A stretch of 64,000 nt of DNA from Penicillus capitatus (lineage: Eukaryota; Chlorophyta): the NCBI GenBank assembly GCA_965649825.1, contig OZ287706.1, forward strand, positions 310,001 to 374,000, given 5' to 3'. The notes below the pieces were generated by a model, which was not told the origin of the DNA, did no database searches, and saw only the letters and a list, made by a program, of their open reading frames with translations. Position numbers and translations under genes: made by a program. Shown here piece by piece: positions 12,968-22,770 of the stretch (its first letter is position 1; each line of letters begins with the position of its first letter).

Positions 12968-14653
12968 ATGGACAACGCGTCGCCAGACGGACCGAACACG
13001 TCGGAGCAGGAGGGACCTATTGAAGTGGAGAGTGTCTGTATGCGATGCTACGAAAACGTGAGTCGATGGCGGATGAAACAGTTCCTCAGGTTTGTGGTGT
13101 CGCTGAAGGGAACGACGACGATTCTGACGACATCCATCCCGCACTTTCGCGATGTGGTGATCATGGCGTTTGAGTGTCCACACTGTGGCGCAAGGCACAC
13201 CGATTGATGGACAGTCTGACGCGAATGCACCCCTCTGTCGTTTCAGGAACAGTGAACTGCAGCCGATGACGACGTGTGAAGATCGTGGCGTGTTCTATCG
13301 ACTGTGCGTACCCGAAGGCCGAGCAGATGTGCTGTCACGTCAGATTGTGAAGTCGGATTCCGCGACAGTGCGAATACCGGAACTGGAATTCGAGATCCCA
13401 GCCACTGCCCGGAAGGGATGCTTGACAACGATCGAAGGCCTGCTCAGGTTGGGATGCCACCACGCCCATGCCGATTGTCTATGCAATGCTCCGTTCTCAG
13501 ACAAGCAGCTGCAGATTTGATGGAGTTGCAGGAGGAGAGACGGAGAGTCGATCCCGAAACGGCCGCCAAGATCGATGCCTTCTGTGCGAAGCTGGAGAGT
13601 CACGCCGAAAGCGAACGCGCATTTACACTCGAAGTGGACGACCCCAGCGGCAACAGTTTCATCGAATCGTCCTCCTTCTCCGCCGAAGCAGATGACCTCC
13701 TGGAACGGAGCGTCTACGAGAGGTCCACGCACCAAACGCAGGACCTCGGGCTTGTGCCACAGAGTAAGCCGTGCCTTTCAGTTGCCGACGGTCTCCCGGA
13801 GAGAGCGTGAGCGTGGTATAGATGCAACAGGTGACGTGCATCACGGTCCAGGAGCGCAGGGATTCGCGCTGAGCGCCTCCTCTGTCTCTCAGGCAACGGG
13901 AGACGCATTTCTTCAACAGTACAGTGCGCCCGACGAGGTGATGGTGTTCCCTGGGAGTTGCGCCGTTTGTCAGAAAGAGACAGAAACGAGGATGTATCCA
14001 ACGAAGTCAGCAATCCACACCTCGTCGCTCCGCGAAGGCGTTGACTGTGCGTTTCTCAGGATCCCTTACTTCAAGGAAGTGATCATCATGGCGAACTCCT
14101 GCGAGTCCTGTGGCTACAAAAGCTCGGAAGTCCGTCCGGGCGGCGGAATCTCGCCTAAGGGATGCGCCATCAACCTGAAGGTGGCGGACAGAGAGGATCT
14201 CAATCGGGATATCATCAAATCCGACAGCGCAAGCGTCGAGATTCCATCTCTGGAACTGAAAGCTGGTTCTGGCGTCGCTATGATTACCACGGTGGAAGGC
14301 CTCGTCACCCGAATCACGGACGATCTCAGAAGGTGGCGGCGCGACACTCTCCCGCATCATGACAGCCGTCTCGCTGTGTTCGCAGAGCGTCGAGCTTTCA
14401 GCTGGGAGACAGTGCCGAGGAAGGCGCCAGAGAGAAGTTTGAATCGCTGTTTGCGTCGCTCGAGAGGCTTCTTGAGTGCGACGAGGAATGGAACCTCGTC
14501 ATCAAAGACCCGCTGGCCAACTCGTTCATCCTGCCGTTGACGGACGACATCAAAGAGGACGCTCGTCTGACGATCGAGCAATACGAGAGGAGCGCTGCGG
14601 AGAACGAAGAGTACGGTATCGATGTCCTGCAGAGGATGGATCAGGAACGGTGA
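12968..14653 (+). CDS. ZPR1: ZPR1 zinc-finger protein
   Basis: ZPR1 is a conserved two-module protein that acts as a folding chaperone for eEF1A. Module 1 has CMRCYEN...CPHCG and the domain motif IVKSDSATVRIPELEFEIP, then DDPSGNSFIE. Module 2 has CAVCQKET...CESCG, IIKSDSASVEIPSLEL, and DPLANSFILP. Both C4 fingers and both A/B domains are present. Introns are about 50 nt. The one at 13195-13246 needs a GC donor (GCGCAAG|GCACAC) to keep the conserved HCG-x-NSELQ join. The next two exons are 13247-13447 and one from 13501. Another intron separates MYPTK from IPYFKEV (near 14006-14060). The start MDNASPDGP leaves the usual short acidic leader. Confidence 0.95.
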
Positions 14654-16423
14654 ACCTGTCTTGACCTCTGTGCTGTCTCATTCTCTGAGTCGTCCTCTCA
14701 ACCCCGTCCCTTTCGCAGAACATGTGTACGACGACACGCGAGCCTGATGAGCAGGAAATTCGCCTCGGGGTCTTCTCAGCGAGGAGTTACAGATTAGTGG
14801 AGACAAGACGCGGTTGTCGACAGGAAGGCATCCGTCAGAATTTCACAGAGTTGTGCCCGGAGAACGGTTTTGCCGCCCACAGCGCCATTTTTTAACGCGC
14901 TCGGCCGCCTGCGCGGCTGCTTGCTGACGATCTCTCAACCGCCGCCTTCGCACGATATCCGACCTCCGCGGAACTGAGCTCCTCTTCCGATAGCGTTGTC
15001 GTCCTTCCTTCGTCTCGGTCCACAGAACATCCTGGCATTGCCGTTATGCGCGCTGGCAGTTCTTCCGCGCAACAGTTGTCCTTTTCTCCCTTCGCGTCAC
15101 TCTGCGTCGTCTTTCTCGCCAGCCAGAAGTGAAGCCGAGTAACGTTCGTTGTGCTTCAATCTAAACGCCACACCAAGCGCCTGGTTGTCGGAAGCACCCG
15201 GCTGACAAGGCAACTTATGATGACAGTGTAATAGATCTTCTCTGTTCCACCTTCTCTTTCGAAGAACTCATTGTTCTGTTCAGCACGACGGGTGAAGAAG
15301 GTTACACATTTCCGGAAAGAGAGAGCTGGTACAGGCGTTGGTCTTCCTGGCGAGACACCCACTTCTTTCTATTTTTCGTAGATGTCCTGTCGGAAGGAAG
15401 AAGCGGTGTCTCGAGCGAAAGGCGTTTCACAGTGACTGGACGTTAGTCCGAGAGCGTTTCTTACTAAGACACGTTGACTCAGAGTAGAGGATGGATTGTC
15501 CGGAAGCCAGAGCTACACCTCGCAGATGTATCCGACTGTCGAAGGGCGGACGCTGAGGACTGGAAAGCGACCGTCGATAACGGCACCTTCTGCATACTTG
15601 ATTACGTGTTCGCTGCGATGACCTGATTTCCCAAAGACTCAGTACTAAGGAACGTTTTTAAATCAACTGGCTTTCTTTCCGTTGTCGTTAACTCATTTGG
15701 CGTCTCGTTGTTCTATCGGCTTACAACAAACGGCAAATGTTTGCAACGTCGTCAACACCAAGGAAAGGAAATTTCTTTTGAGCCTATCCGACGCAGATAT
15801 GACGACATATCTGTAGATAGAAAAATCCATCGTCTGCGAGTCGAGTTCGTGCTCATGCTTTTAACTGAAGTGGTCATTCGTATGCGCCTTGGTCGACAAC
15901 GGGAAACGTCACATCGACCTCCGTGACATCACCCGTCGTCTCTTAAGGCCTCGTGTGGCCGACGGCCACCTGAGAAACGGCACTGTACATGAATCACCTG
16001 CTCTCTCTTCATGCACACGTATGCTGTTCCGCCCTTGTTCGCGAAGTCGAACATGAGCGACGACAACCAGCGACAGCGTGCTTAACAGCGAGACGGTGGC
16101 TCGCTCGTCTCTTTGCTGCTTTCGAAACGGCACGTCTACTGAGCATATAACTTCGTATGTACGACGTCCGTGTGACACGGCTACTCCACGTCTTGTTCGC
16201 CCTTCAGGTGACTGCCGTTACCTGAATGACTCCGCCCCCTCATTTAACAGATAGTGTTGACACCGATCGTATTGCGGCCAAGGCCACGTCGTCCAGTATG
16301 CAATCGGTTTTCGAAGAAGCGTCTCGAATGCGCCCCCCTTTGTCGCGCTAACCCGATGCGACAGACCATCGGTCCTTAGACGTCGTTGTCGTCGTGCGCA
16401 TTTCACTTTTCGTGTCGTGCAGT
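14654..16423. other. intergenic, nothing recognised
   Basis: This stretch holds only short unconvincing ORFs on both strands (for example 15156-15362 minus and 15708-15926 plus). I see no repeat copy, RNA gene or domain. It is the longest gap in the left island and must hold the 3' end of ZPR1 and the promoter of CTF18. Confidence 0.5.
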
Positions 16424-18595
16424 ATGGCCTCGGATGACCTTCAGCATAAAGCTAAGGCGCCATCGACGGCTTTTGGCGACGATCCGTCGATCGCCTTGTT
16501 GGAACTCGAAGTGCTGACCGGCAAAGAACGTCGCGAGCGTTGCTTTCATCCCTCGGCAGAAGACGTCAAGCCACCCGCTTCTCAACTCGAACTCGAGACC
16601 AAACGAAACGACGAGATTCGGCAATTTCTGGCGCGACGTGTTTCAGCCGACGGAGAGGAGAACGCGTCTCCAGCATCGCACCGCCGAAAACGGCATCCCT
16701 ACGACGATCCGCCTGTCTATCGTTGCGTGACAGATGTACCGGGCATACCGTTAAGCATCACCTCTGCCGTGACCGGCGATCGTGTCTACTGCTCGATCAA
16801 TGAGCGAACGAAAAAGAACGAGGGCGATCTGCATCGAGGGGCACAGCACAGTATCGGCTCCTTTACGGTGGAATCCGTCCGAAAACAGATGGAAGAAACG
16901 ATCATTCGCACGCCGCCGCCGCCAGATGATGCCGAAATGGTACGTTCGTGTGGGGCGTCCTTACCGCGCATCCACACTTGGTTGTGGTTTTAGATGGAGT
17001 CGCGGCCGATCCAGCAGCTCTGGGTACATAAGTACGCGCCGCAGACGTTTTCGGATCTGGTAACAGATGACAGGCTAAACCGTGAGGTGATGAAATGGCT
17101 AAAGTCGTGGAAAGCAATACCGGTGCGCCATCGAAGAGATACAAGCAGTGCCAAAAAGCCCAATGCATCCAAAACGCCCAAAAGAAGTGCCGGGAAGACA
17201 TCGCCAGCTCCCCCCAAAATCACAGATTTCTTCCAAACGACATCCGACGCGACCGATCTCCGTCCACCCCATCGGACGCCATCTCCGCAACCAATCAAGA
17301 CCAGAGTGCCGATGCAGGGAGGCGCAGACCGTCGTGTGTTGATGCTCTGCGGACCGGTCGGCGTGGGAAAGACCTGTCTTGTCAAGATCGCCGCAAAGAT
17401 GTGTGGCTATCAGCCGTTCGTGATCGACGCTTCCCACGATCGCTCCGCATCTTCACTGCAATCGCTGCTGCAAGGCGCCCTCGATGCGCAGCCCGTTTTC
17501 TCGAGCAAACGACCGAACTGTGTGATCTTTGACGAAATGGATACGCTGACGCCTGGCATCGAAGCCCGTCAGACGATCCTCAAAATCATCGAGTTTATTC
17601 AGGGGGGCTTCAAAAAACGAGGCTACTTGAAAAGACCCATGATCTTCATCTGCCACACGCCGCACGTCTCGTATCTGGCGCCACTGCGATCCTTTGCCAA
17701 GATTCTCCATGTTCCGTACTGCAAGATCAACAGATCCCTCGTGTCAAGGCTCCAGATGATCTGCACGAACGAACACGTCGAGATCCATCTGCCGGTATTG
17801 CATGATCTGGTCGAGGAAAAGCAGAACGATATCAGTGCCTGTCTCCATCTGCTTCAGTTTCCGTTTAAACGATCTCCATCCGACGAGACGGGCACATACA
17901 CACAGCAGTCCCCTTTTCAGATCTGGGAATCCATTCTGATGCCCTTCCGCCAGAAGAAGGTGTCTTTCGTCGATCGCCTCCGGAGCTTTGAGCACTTTGG
18001 CGAATATGAATTGATTCTCAAGGGTCTGTTACGAAACTACGCGCATGTGCACCTGCAAGACCGTCGATTCTGCAAGAGGCAACGGATTGCGAGATGGATA
18101 TCGGATGCCAGTCGCATCGCACGGCATCTGCCAGATCACTGTCCCGTCCTGTTCGCCGCCATTCAGCACGAAGCGGCTGCATCGGACAAGACAGCCAAGA
18201 TCGAATGGCCAAGAGAAGATTTCGACGCCGCACGGCATTTCAATATGAACAGAGACGCCATCCAGAGTTTCTTGACAGAGCTCCACCCCAACGTCAGTCA
18301 CCTTCTGACAGAGATGGTGATGTGACAGCTGTCTGCTGTGTAGAGATATCTCCCGTGTGAAGCGACGTCCTTCGTGACAGACATCTTGCCGTACACGCTC
18401 ATGATCACGGGGACAGAGATGCCTTCGATGCATGTCAAGAATGCCTTAAGTGGCGAACACCGTCTCCGTCTCATGGAACTTCTCGCCCTCGCACAGGCAC
18501 CCGTCCCATCATCTATCAGCACCAAACGCACGGCAGAGGTCGTGGATGACCCATGCAAGAGGTCCTGTCACGATCGTGACGCCTCGGATCTCTAA
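16424..18595 (+). CDS. CHTF18: CTF18 clamp-loader subunit (RFC1-like AAA+)
   Basis: CTF18 is the large subunit of the alternative RFC complex that loads PCNA and supports sister-chromatid cohesion. Exons are 16424-16939, 16994-18292 and 18344-18595, giving about 689 residues. After a variable N-terminus comes the family block LWVHKYAPQTFSDLVTDD, then a basic, Pro-rich insert with KITDFFQ, Walker A (GPVGVGKT), Walker B (CVIFDEMDTL), and the typical CTF18 run RPMIFICHTPHVSYLAPLR followed by RLQMICTNE and NDISACLHLLQF. The last 51-nt intron keeps the conserved LPYTLMI segment in frame. It is shorter than human CTF18 (975 aa), mainly at the N-terminus and C-terminal tail. Confidence 0.88.
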
Positions 18596-18750
18596 GAGAT
18601 GTATTTCTTTTAACACCTGCCACATTCCACTCTGCAAAACCCTCCGTCGTCAGATCTGTCGATTTCGTTTGGATGACGTCATATCGTGTCCATTAACGGA
18701 AGCGAAAGTGGGCCCTTCAGGCATTGCTCGGTCGAGAGGGATTCGTTTGG

Positions 18751-19618
18751 ATGCTTCGTCGAATCGCATTGGTTGCGCGTCGCAGTTGCGGCGGCGGCGG
18801 CGGGTTTCCTTTTTCCCCGATCGTCTGCGCGACGCTCAACAAACCTTTTACCCGTTTCACTTCGACACAGAATTTTGAACCCGTGCCAAGCGATACGACA
18901 GATACAGGGTACCCCATTTCGGTAACGCCTTTCACTTCCTTCGCTCTCCCGACCGAAATCCACCGCCAAGACGTCATGCGATTCTTCAGTGCCTTCAAAC
19001 TCAACGATGAGGACATCGTGTAGCCGTAACTCACTCCCCTTATGCATCGGCACAATGCACGTCTAGGGTTCAGTACTCACAGACCTTCCGTCCGCAGGCT
19101 TGGTGGATCCGTTTTCATTCGGAGGCCGATCGCGAAGCCGCTCTTTCAATGAAGTCGCCCAGTTGGGTATGATCCTCTTGATCGGGCATTTGGATGTCGC
19201 CTGTGATCACAGGGCAGTCTGAAGATGGCGTTCGAGAAGAAGACAATCGGCGAGTGGAAAGACAGAACGTATAATCATCTGATGATAAAGAGCTACGGCA
19301 ATTCCATTCTTGTCTCCCGCTTGACATTCGATACGACGCCTGCCGATCTGGCCTCGTTTTTTCGCAGCTTCCATCTTCAAGGCAACGGAATGACCATGCT
19401 CGAAGACGTACGTCCACACCCTTCCTTCAGCACATGTGTGAGATGACCCGTTCGTTTGTGTGATGCCGTAGGCGCGTCGGCCGAACGTCGATGAGCAAGG
19501 ACAGGTTAAAAGAGCCATCGTACGACTGATTAGCAAACAAGAAGCGCAAAGAGCTGCACGAGCTTTGCACAGAAAACAGCTAAGGACCAATAGAGTCACT
19601 GTCCGAGTCTTGCAGTAG
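18751..19618 (+). CDS. two-RRM RNA-binding protein, probably mitochondrial
   Basis: Exons are 18751-19017, 19098-19166, 19213-19407 and 19472-19618; introns are 80, 46 and 64 nt. The N-terminus (MLRRIALVARRS) is basic and amphipathic, with no acidic residues for about 40 positions, as in a mitochondrial presequence. RRM1 runs from YPISVTPFTSF to WWIRFHSEADREAALSM. RRM2 has SILVSRLTF (RNP2-like), KRAIVRLIS (RNP1-like) and a final strand NRVTVRVLQ just before the stop. RRM1 is degenerate at the usual aromatic positions, so binding may rest on RRM2. It is tail-to-tail with PP7 (73 bp). Targeting is an inference. Confidence 0.75.
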
Positions 19619-19691
19619 TCGCAGAGCTTTCATGATAAAAACAGCTTATGGATCTAACAAGAGCATTGGCTTGTCATCTACAAACGATCTG

Positions 19692-20954
19692 TCAACCCTC
19701 TCCATTTATTAAAGATGGATTCCGTCCTTCATCCTCGTCATCTATGTCAACCCCTTCATGTTCTTCATCCACCTCTGCTTTGCCATACACGTCCTCGAAA
19801 TCGACGTCCGTTTCGGCGTGCAGATCGAGGTCATAGAACACAGGGGCATAGGGTCTTGGGAGAACGGCGGCGAAGTGTACAGGGCGAGGCGTGGCATAGT
19901 CCGGTGCCGTGAGCACCACAACGGCGGCTGCATTGTTCGTCCGTTCAGCCGTATCTTGAAACTGAGGATAGTCCGGAGCACTGAACACCGTCACCAGCTT
20001 GCCATGTTCGACATCGTGGTCCACGGCATAGCCCATCATCATATCGACCATATCTCCTCTCTGAAAACGCGCATCTGGCCCTTCGTGGGCACGGATGATG
20101 AGCTTCAGCTGATTGACGCGGAGAAAAGCGTCTGTGATATCGGGACCAAACATGAGGCCCAATCCACGCGACTCGTTTTCCATCAGGCCGTTTTCTGACA
20201 CGGGATCCGACCACAAGACATCCGATACGAGGGGCGACACTCGGAGTCCAGTCGGTTCGATGCCGCCCTTGGAGCAAGATCGCAACATGTCCAGAGTACC
20301 CAGTTCCAGCGATGGCTTTGGCATTTTGCGTTTGCGCCTGCCGCCTTTGTTGGTGGCTCTGAACAGTCCTCCGTGGCAGACCAGTGTCTTCTCTTGCACC
20401 ACAATGGCCAACGGCATCGTCGCAAAGAGCTTCTTACTCGATGCATAGATCGTCCGATTCTGTGCTCGGCTGTACTTTGCCTCAACTTCGGCCTTGTATC
20501 CATAGAGCTCAGTCATTAACTGGGATTCGTGGTTTCCTCGAATGAGATACACTTTTGTGGGGAAGAGCACTTTCCAACAGACAAAATAGATGAGGGTTTC
20601 GAGTCCCCACGAACCGCGATCGACAAAATCTCCGTTCAAGAGAAAAAGAGAGCGCTCTCCCGGTACTCCCACAATATCAAACATGTGCAGTACATCGTGA
20701 AACTGTCCATGCGTATCGCCCACGACGGTCACTTTGGTCTCGCTGTTGTCGAGGGTAAGGTCGAGGACGGTGGGTTCGGTCTTGAGAAGTTTGGTGGCGC
20801 GTTTGAAGAGTCCGTCGATTTTGTCCGACGCAAGGCGATGGCGCAACGTCCCTATGCCACAACGCGAAGCTGCGTCGAGTTGGCGGCCGATTCGGGCGAT
20901 TTTTTCGACACTCAGGTTTTCGAAATCGATAGACCCTTCGTCATCGCTTGCCAT
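19692..20954 (-). CDS. PP7: PP7-type serine/threonine phosphatase
   Basis: Single exon, 420 codons. All PPP catalytic motifs are present: GDTHGQ (about residue 79), GDFVDRG (about 108), GNHES (about 140), HGGLF, RAHEGPDAR and FSAPDYPQF. The closest match I recall is plant PP7 (about 413 aa), sharing the insert after HGGLF, the VLWSDP and RGLGLMFGPD blocks, YAVDHDVEHGKL, and the tail PRPYAPVFYDLDL followed by an acidic end. PP7 in plants is nuclear or cytosolic and acts in light and heat signalling; whether that holds here is unknown. The frame stays open upstream to 21140, but MASDDEG gives the family length. It is head-to-head with the ankyrin gene (162 bp between ATGs). Confidence 0.9.
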   Translation of the reverse strand: MASDDEGSIDFENLSVEKIARIGRQLDAASRCGIGTLRHRLASDKIDGLFKRATKLLKTEPTVLDLTLDNSETKVTVVGDTHGQFHDVLHMFDIVGVPGERSLFLLNGDFVDRGSWGLETLIYFVCWKVLFPTKVYLIRGNHESQLMTELYGYKAEVEAKYSRAQNRTIYASSKKLFATMPLAIVVQEKTLVCHGGLFRATNKGGRRKRKMPKPSLELGTLDMLRSCSKGGIEPTGLRVSPLVSDVLWSDPVSENGLMENESRGLGLMFGPDITDAFLRVNQLKLIIRAHEGPDARFQRGDMVDMMMGYAVDHDVEHGKLVTVFSAPDYPQFQDTAERTNNAAAVVVLTAPDYATPRPVHFAAVLPRPYAPVFYDLDLHAETDVDFEDVYGKAEVDEEHEGVDIDDEDEGRNPSLINGEG

Positions 20955-21116
20955 TTCTCCACAAAACAATCGTTTCTGACCGCCTTCTCGACCGAGACGT
21001 CTTCGTACAACCAGACTCGAACGCGCAGCGCCATAGAACTCAGATGTGACAGCTGTGTTGTTTTCAGTGGTGCTGCCTCGGAAATGCATCGCACACGTGG
21101 ACTGTTCTCGCCCACG

Positions 21117-21618
21117 ATGTCGAACGAAACAACAGGTCACGCCGAGACACGCCGAAGGACACGGGGAGCCGACGCGCTGTCTTTAGAGATCGATGCCTCA
21201 GGAAACTCGATCCTGCATCTCTACGCAGGGGGCGATCGAGTCGAGATTTCGCAGGAGGTATGGGAGGATATGGCGGCGGTCAATGGAAGAAATGCAGCAG
21301 GGGATACGCCATTGCACATCGCCGCGAGATATGGAGACAAACAGATCGTGGAGAGATTGCTGCAGCATGGGGCCAATCCCCTCGAACGGAACAATCGCAA
21401 CAGGACGCCACGTTCTCAGCCCAGAGTAGACTCCCCTGTTGTGTCGATTCCCTCGGCAGCTGTCACATCACGTGTAGATGGCGGCTGAGATGAAGGACGT
21501 ATTGGCTGAGGCGGAGGAGGCGTTTAGAGAACGCCGAAGGGAGAGAGATGCCCAGTTGTGGGATGCCAAGATGCGGGAGACCCAGACGGAGAGCGCGTTT
21601 GGTGTGGGTGTGCTTTAG
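21117..21618 (+). CDS. small ankyrin-repeat protein with charged helical tail
   Basis: Two exons (21117-21425 and 21478-21618), 52-nt intron, about 149 residues. Repeat 1 is degenerate (GNSILHLYAGGDRVEI). Repeat 2 is canonical (GDTPLHIAARYGDKQIVERL followed by LQHGANPLE). The second exon (MAAEMKDVLAEAEEAFRERR and on) is a highly charged helix, probably a coiled coil. An upstream in-frame ATG at 21084 is possible. The partner and role are not evident. Confidence 0.7.
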
Positions 21619-22770
21619 TACGGCCAAAACCAAAACAATCCTGTTACAGTCACACAATCTCGCACGGATACAGTGATGTGACGTCGCTACTCGATGTCTT
21701 TCCTGCTACACGCCCCCGAATAGTGTCCGGCGGCTGGTTGGTTGGTCAAACTACATTTGAGTCTTGCATGCATCGGTCATGCAGCGACATCATAGCTGCA
21801 ATCGATGTGACAATACTAAACAACAAACGCGCACGGTGAGCTTTTTAGTCGTCAGGAAGAATCATGCACGAACTCTGTAACAACATGCGAAAACATGAGG
21901 GAGAAATGTATGAGAGAAAAGGTCGTCTCGATCATCTAGCTCATTTAACAGACAGCTAAAGGTCAATGCTCGGGACAGAAAGACGAAGAACATGACACAG
22001 CACTGCGTCAAAGCCAAAAAGCCCTGAACCAAAGCATTGTCCCTTGAACTGTCCACAAAAACGGAATCGTGATGATCATCCACGCAAAAAGAATGATTCC
22101 CACCATTGACAACAATACCAACAACGACAACAATCGTAAGAAGACACATAGACGTATATCGGGTACCGAGATACAGTGCGATCGATGGCTGTCCGATGGT
22201 CGATCGATGTGCCATCTACGATCGGAAGAGAGGTTAGATAATATAAGAGGACAGACGAACTCTGTCTGTATTCGATCGACCCTTGCTTGATTCCAATCAC
22301 CACTGCACCGTTTAAAGAGACCGATGACTGTTTGTCTGCACAAAAGACGGTAAATGACATATGGACCCCAGCAAAAAGCTCGACGTATTCTCTTGCAATG
22401 ACCCAGTTTCTGAAGAAAGATGAGCGAAGGGCGATAGTCGGTCGGTCGGTCGGAGGAAGAGACGTCTATCATCATCATCATCGTGGTCCATCAGTTACCA
22501 CACCCCCACCTATAAGAGTTGATCGTGCATGAAGAGCTCCCGTGACACCCAAACATCAAAAAAAGATACTCAGGAACGGGCCGATCACGCCTACACTAGA
22601 GAATTCTGGTCATCATCCGTGTTGATGGAAAGGAGAGTGTGTGAAGTCGATGGTTGGTTGGATGGTTCGATGATTGTTTGGGTGGATAGATGGGTGTATG
22701 TATGTATGGAGGAAGGAAGGAAGGACGGGTGTATGGATGGATGGCGGATGGTGGATCGGTCAAACGGACG
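21619..22770. other. intergenic with tetranucleotide repeats
   Basis: It contains a GGAT/GGTT/GGAA-rich low-complexity tract (about 22650-22760). On the minus strand about 22010-22160 there is an open frame with a long hydrophobic run (RLLSLLVLLSMVGIILFAW), possibly a TM exon. I cannot connect that run to a start, so no gene is called. Confidence 0.45.
22650..22760. repeat. GGAT/GGTT-type microsatellite
   Basis: Imperfect tetranucleotide array on the plus strand (GGTTGGTTGGATGG, GTATGTATGTATGG, AGGAAGGAAGGA, GTATGGATGGATGG). It ends at the 3' end of the DENN gene, so it may lie in that gene's 3' UTR. Confidence 0.8.

Noticed and set aside
18323-18325. TGA as the natural end of CTF18
   Set aside because: A 51-nt intron at 18293-18343 joins the conserved LPYTLMI segment in frame.
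20529-21116. Long plus-strand open frame upstream of the ankyrin gene
   Set aside because: It is antisense to PP7 exon sequence; the conserved protein is on the minus strand.
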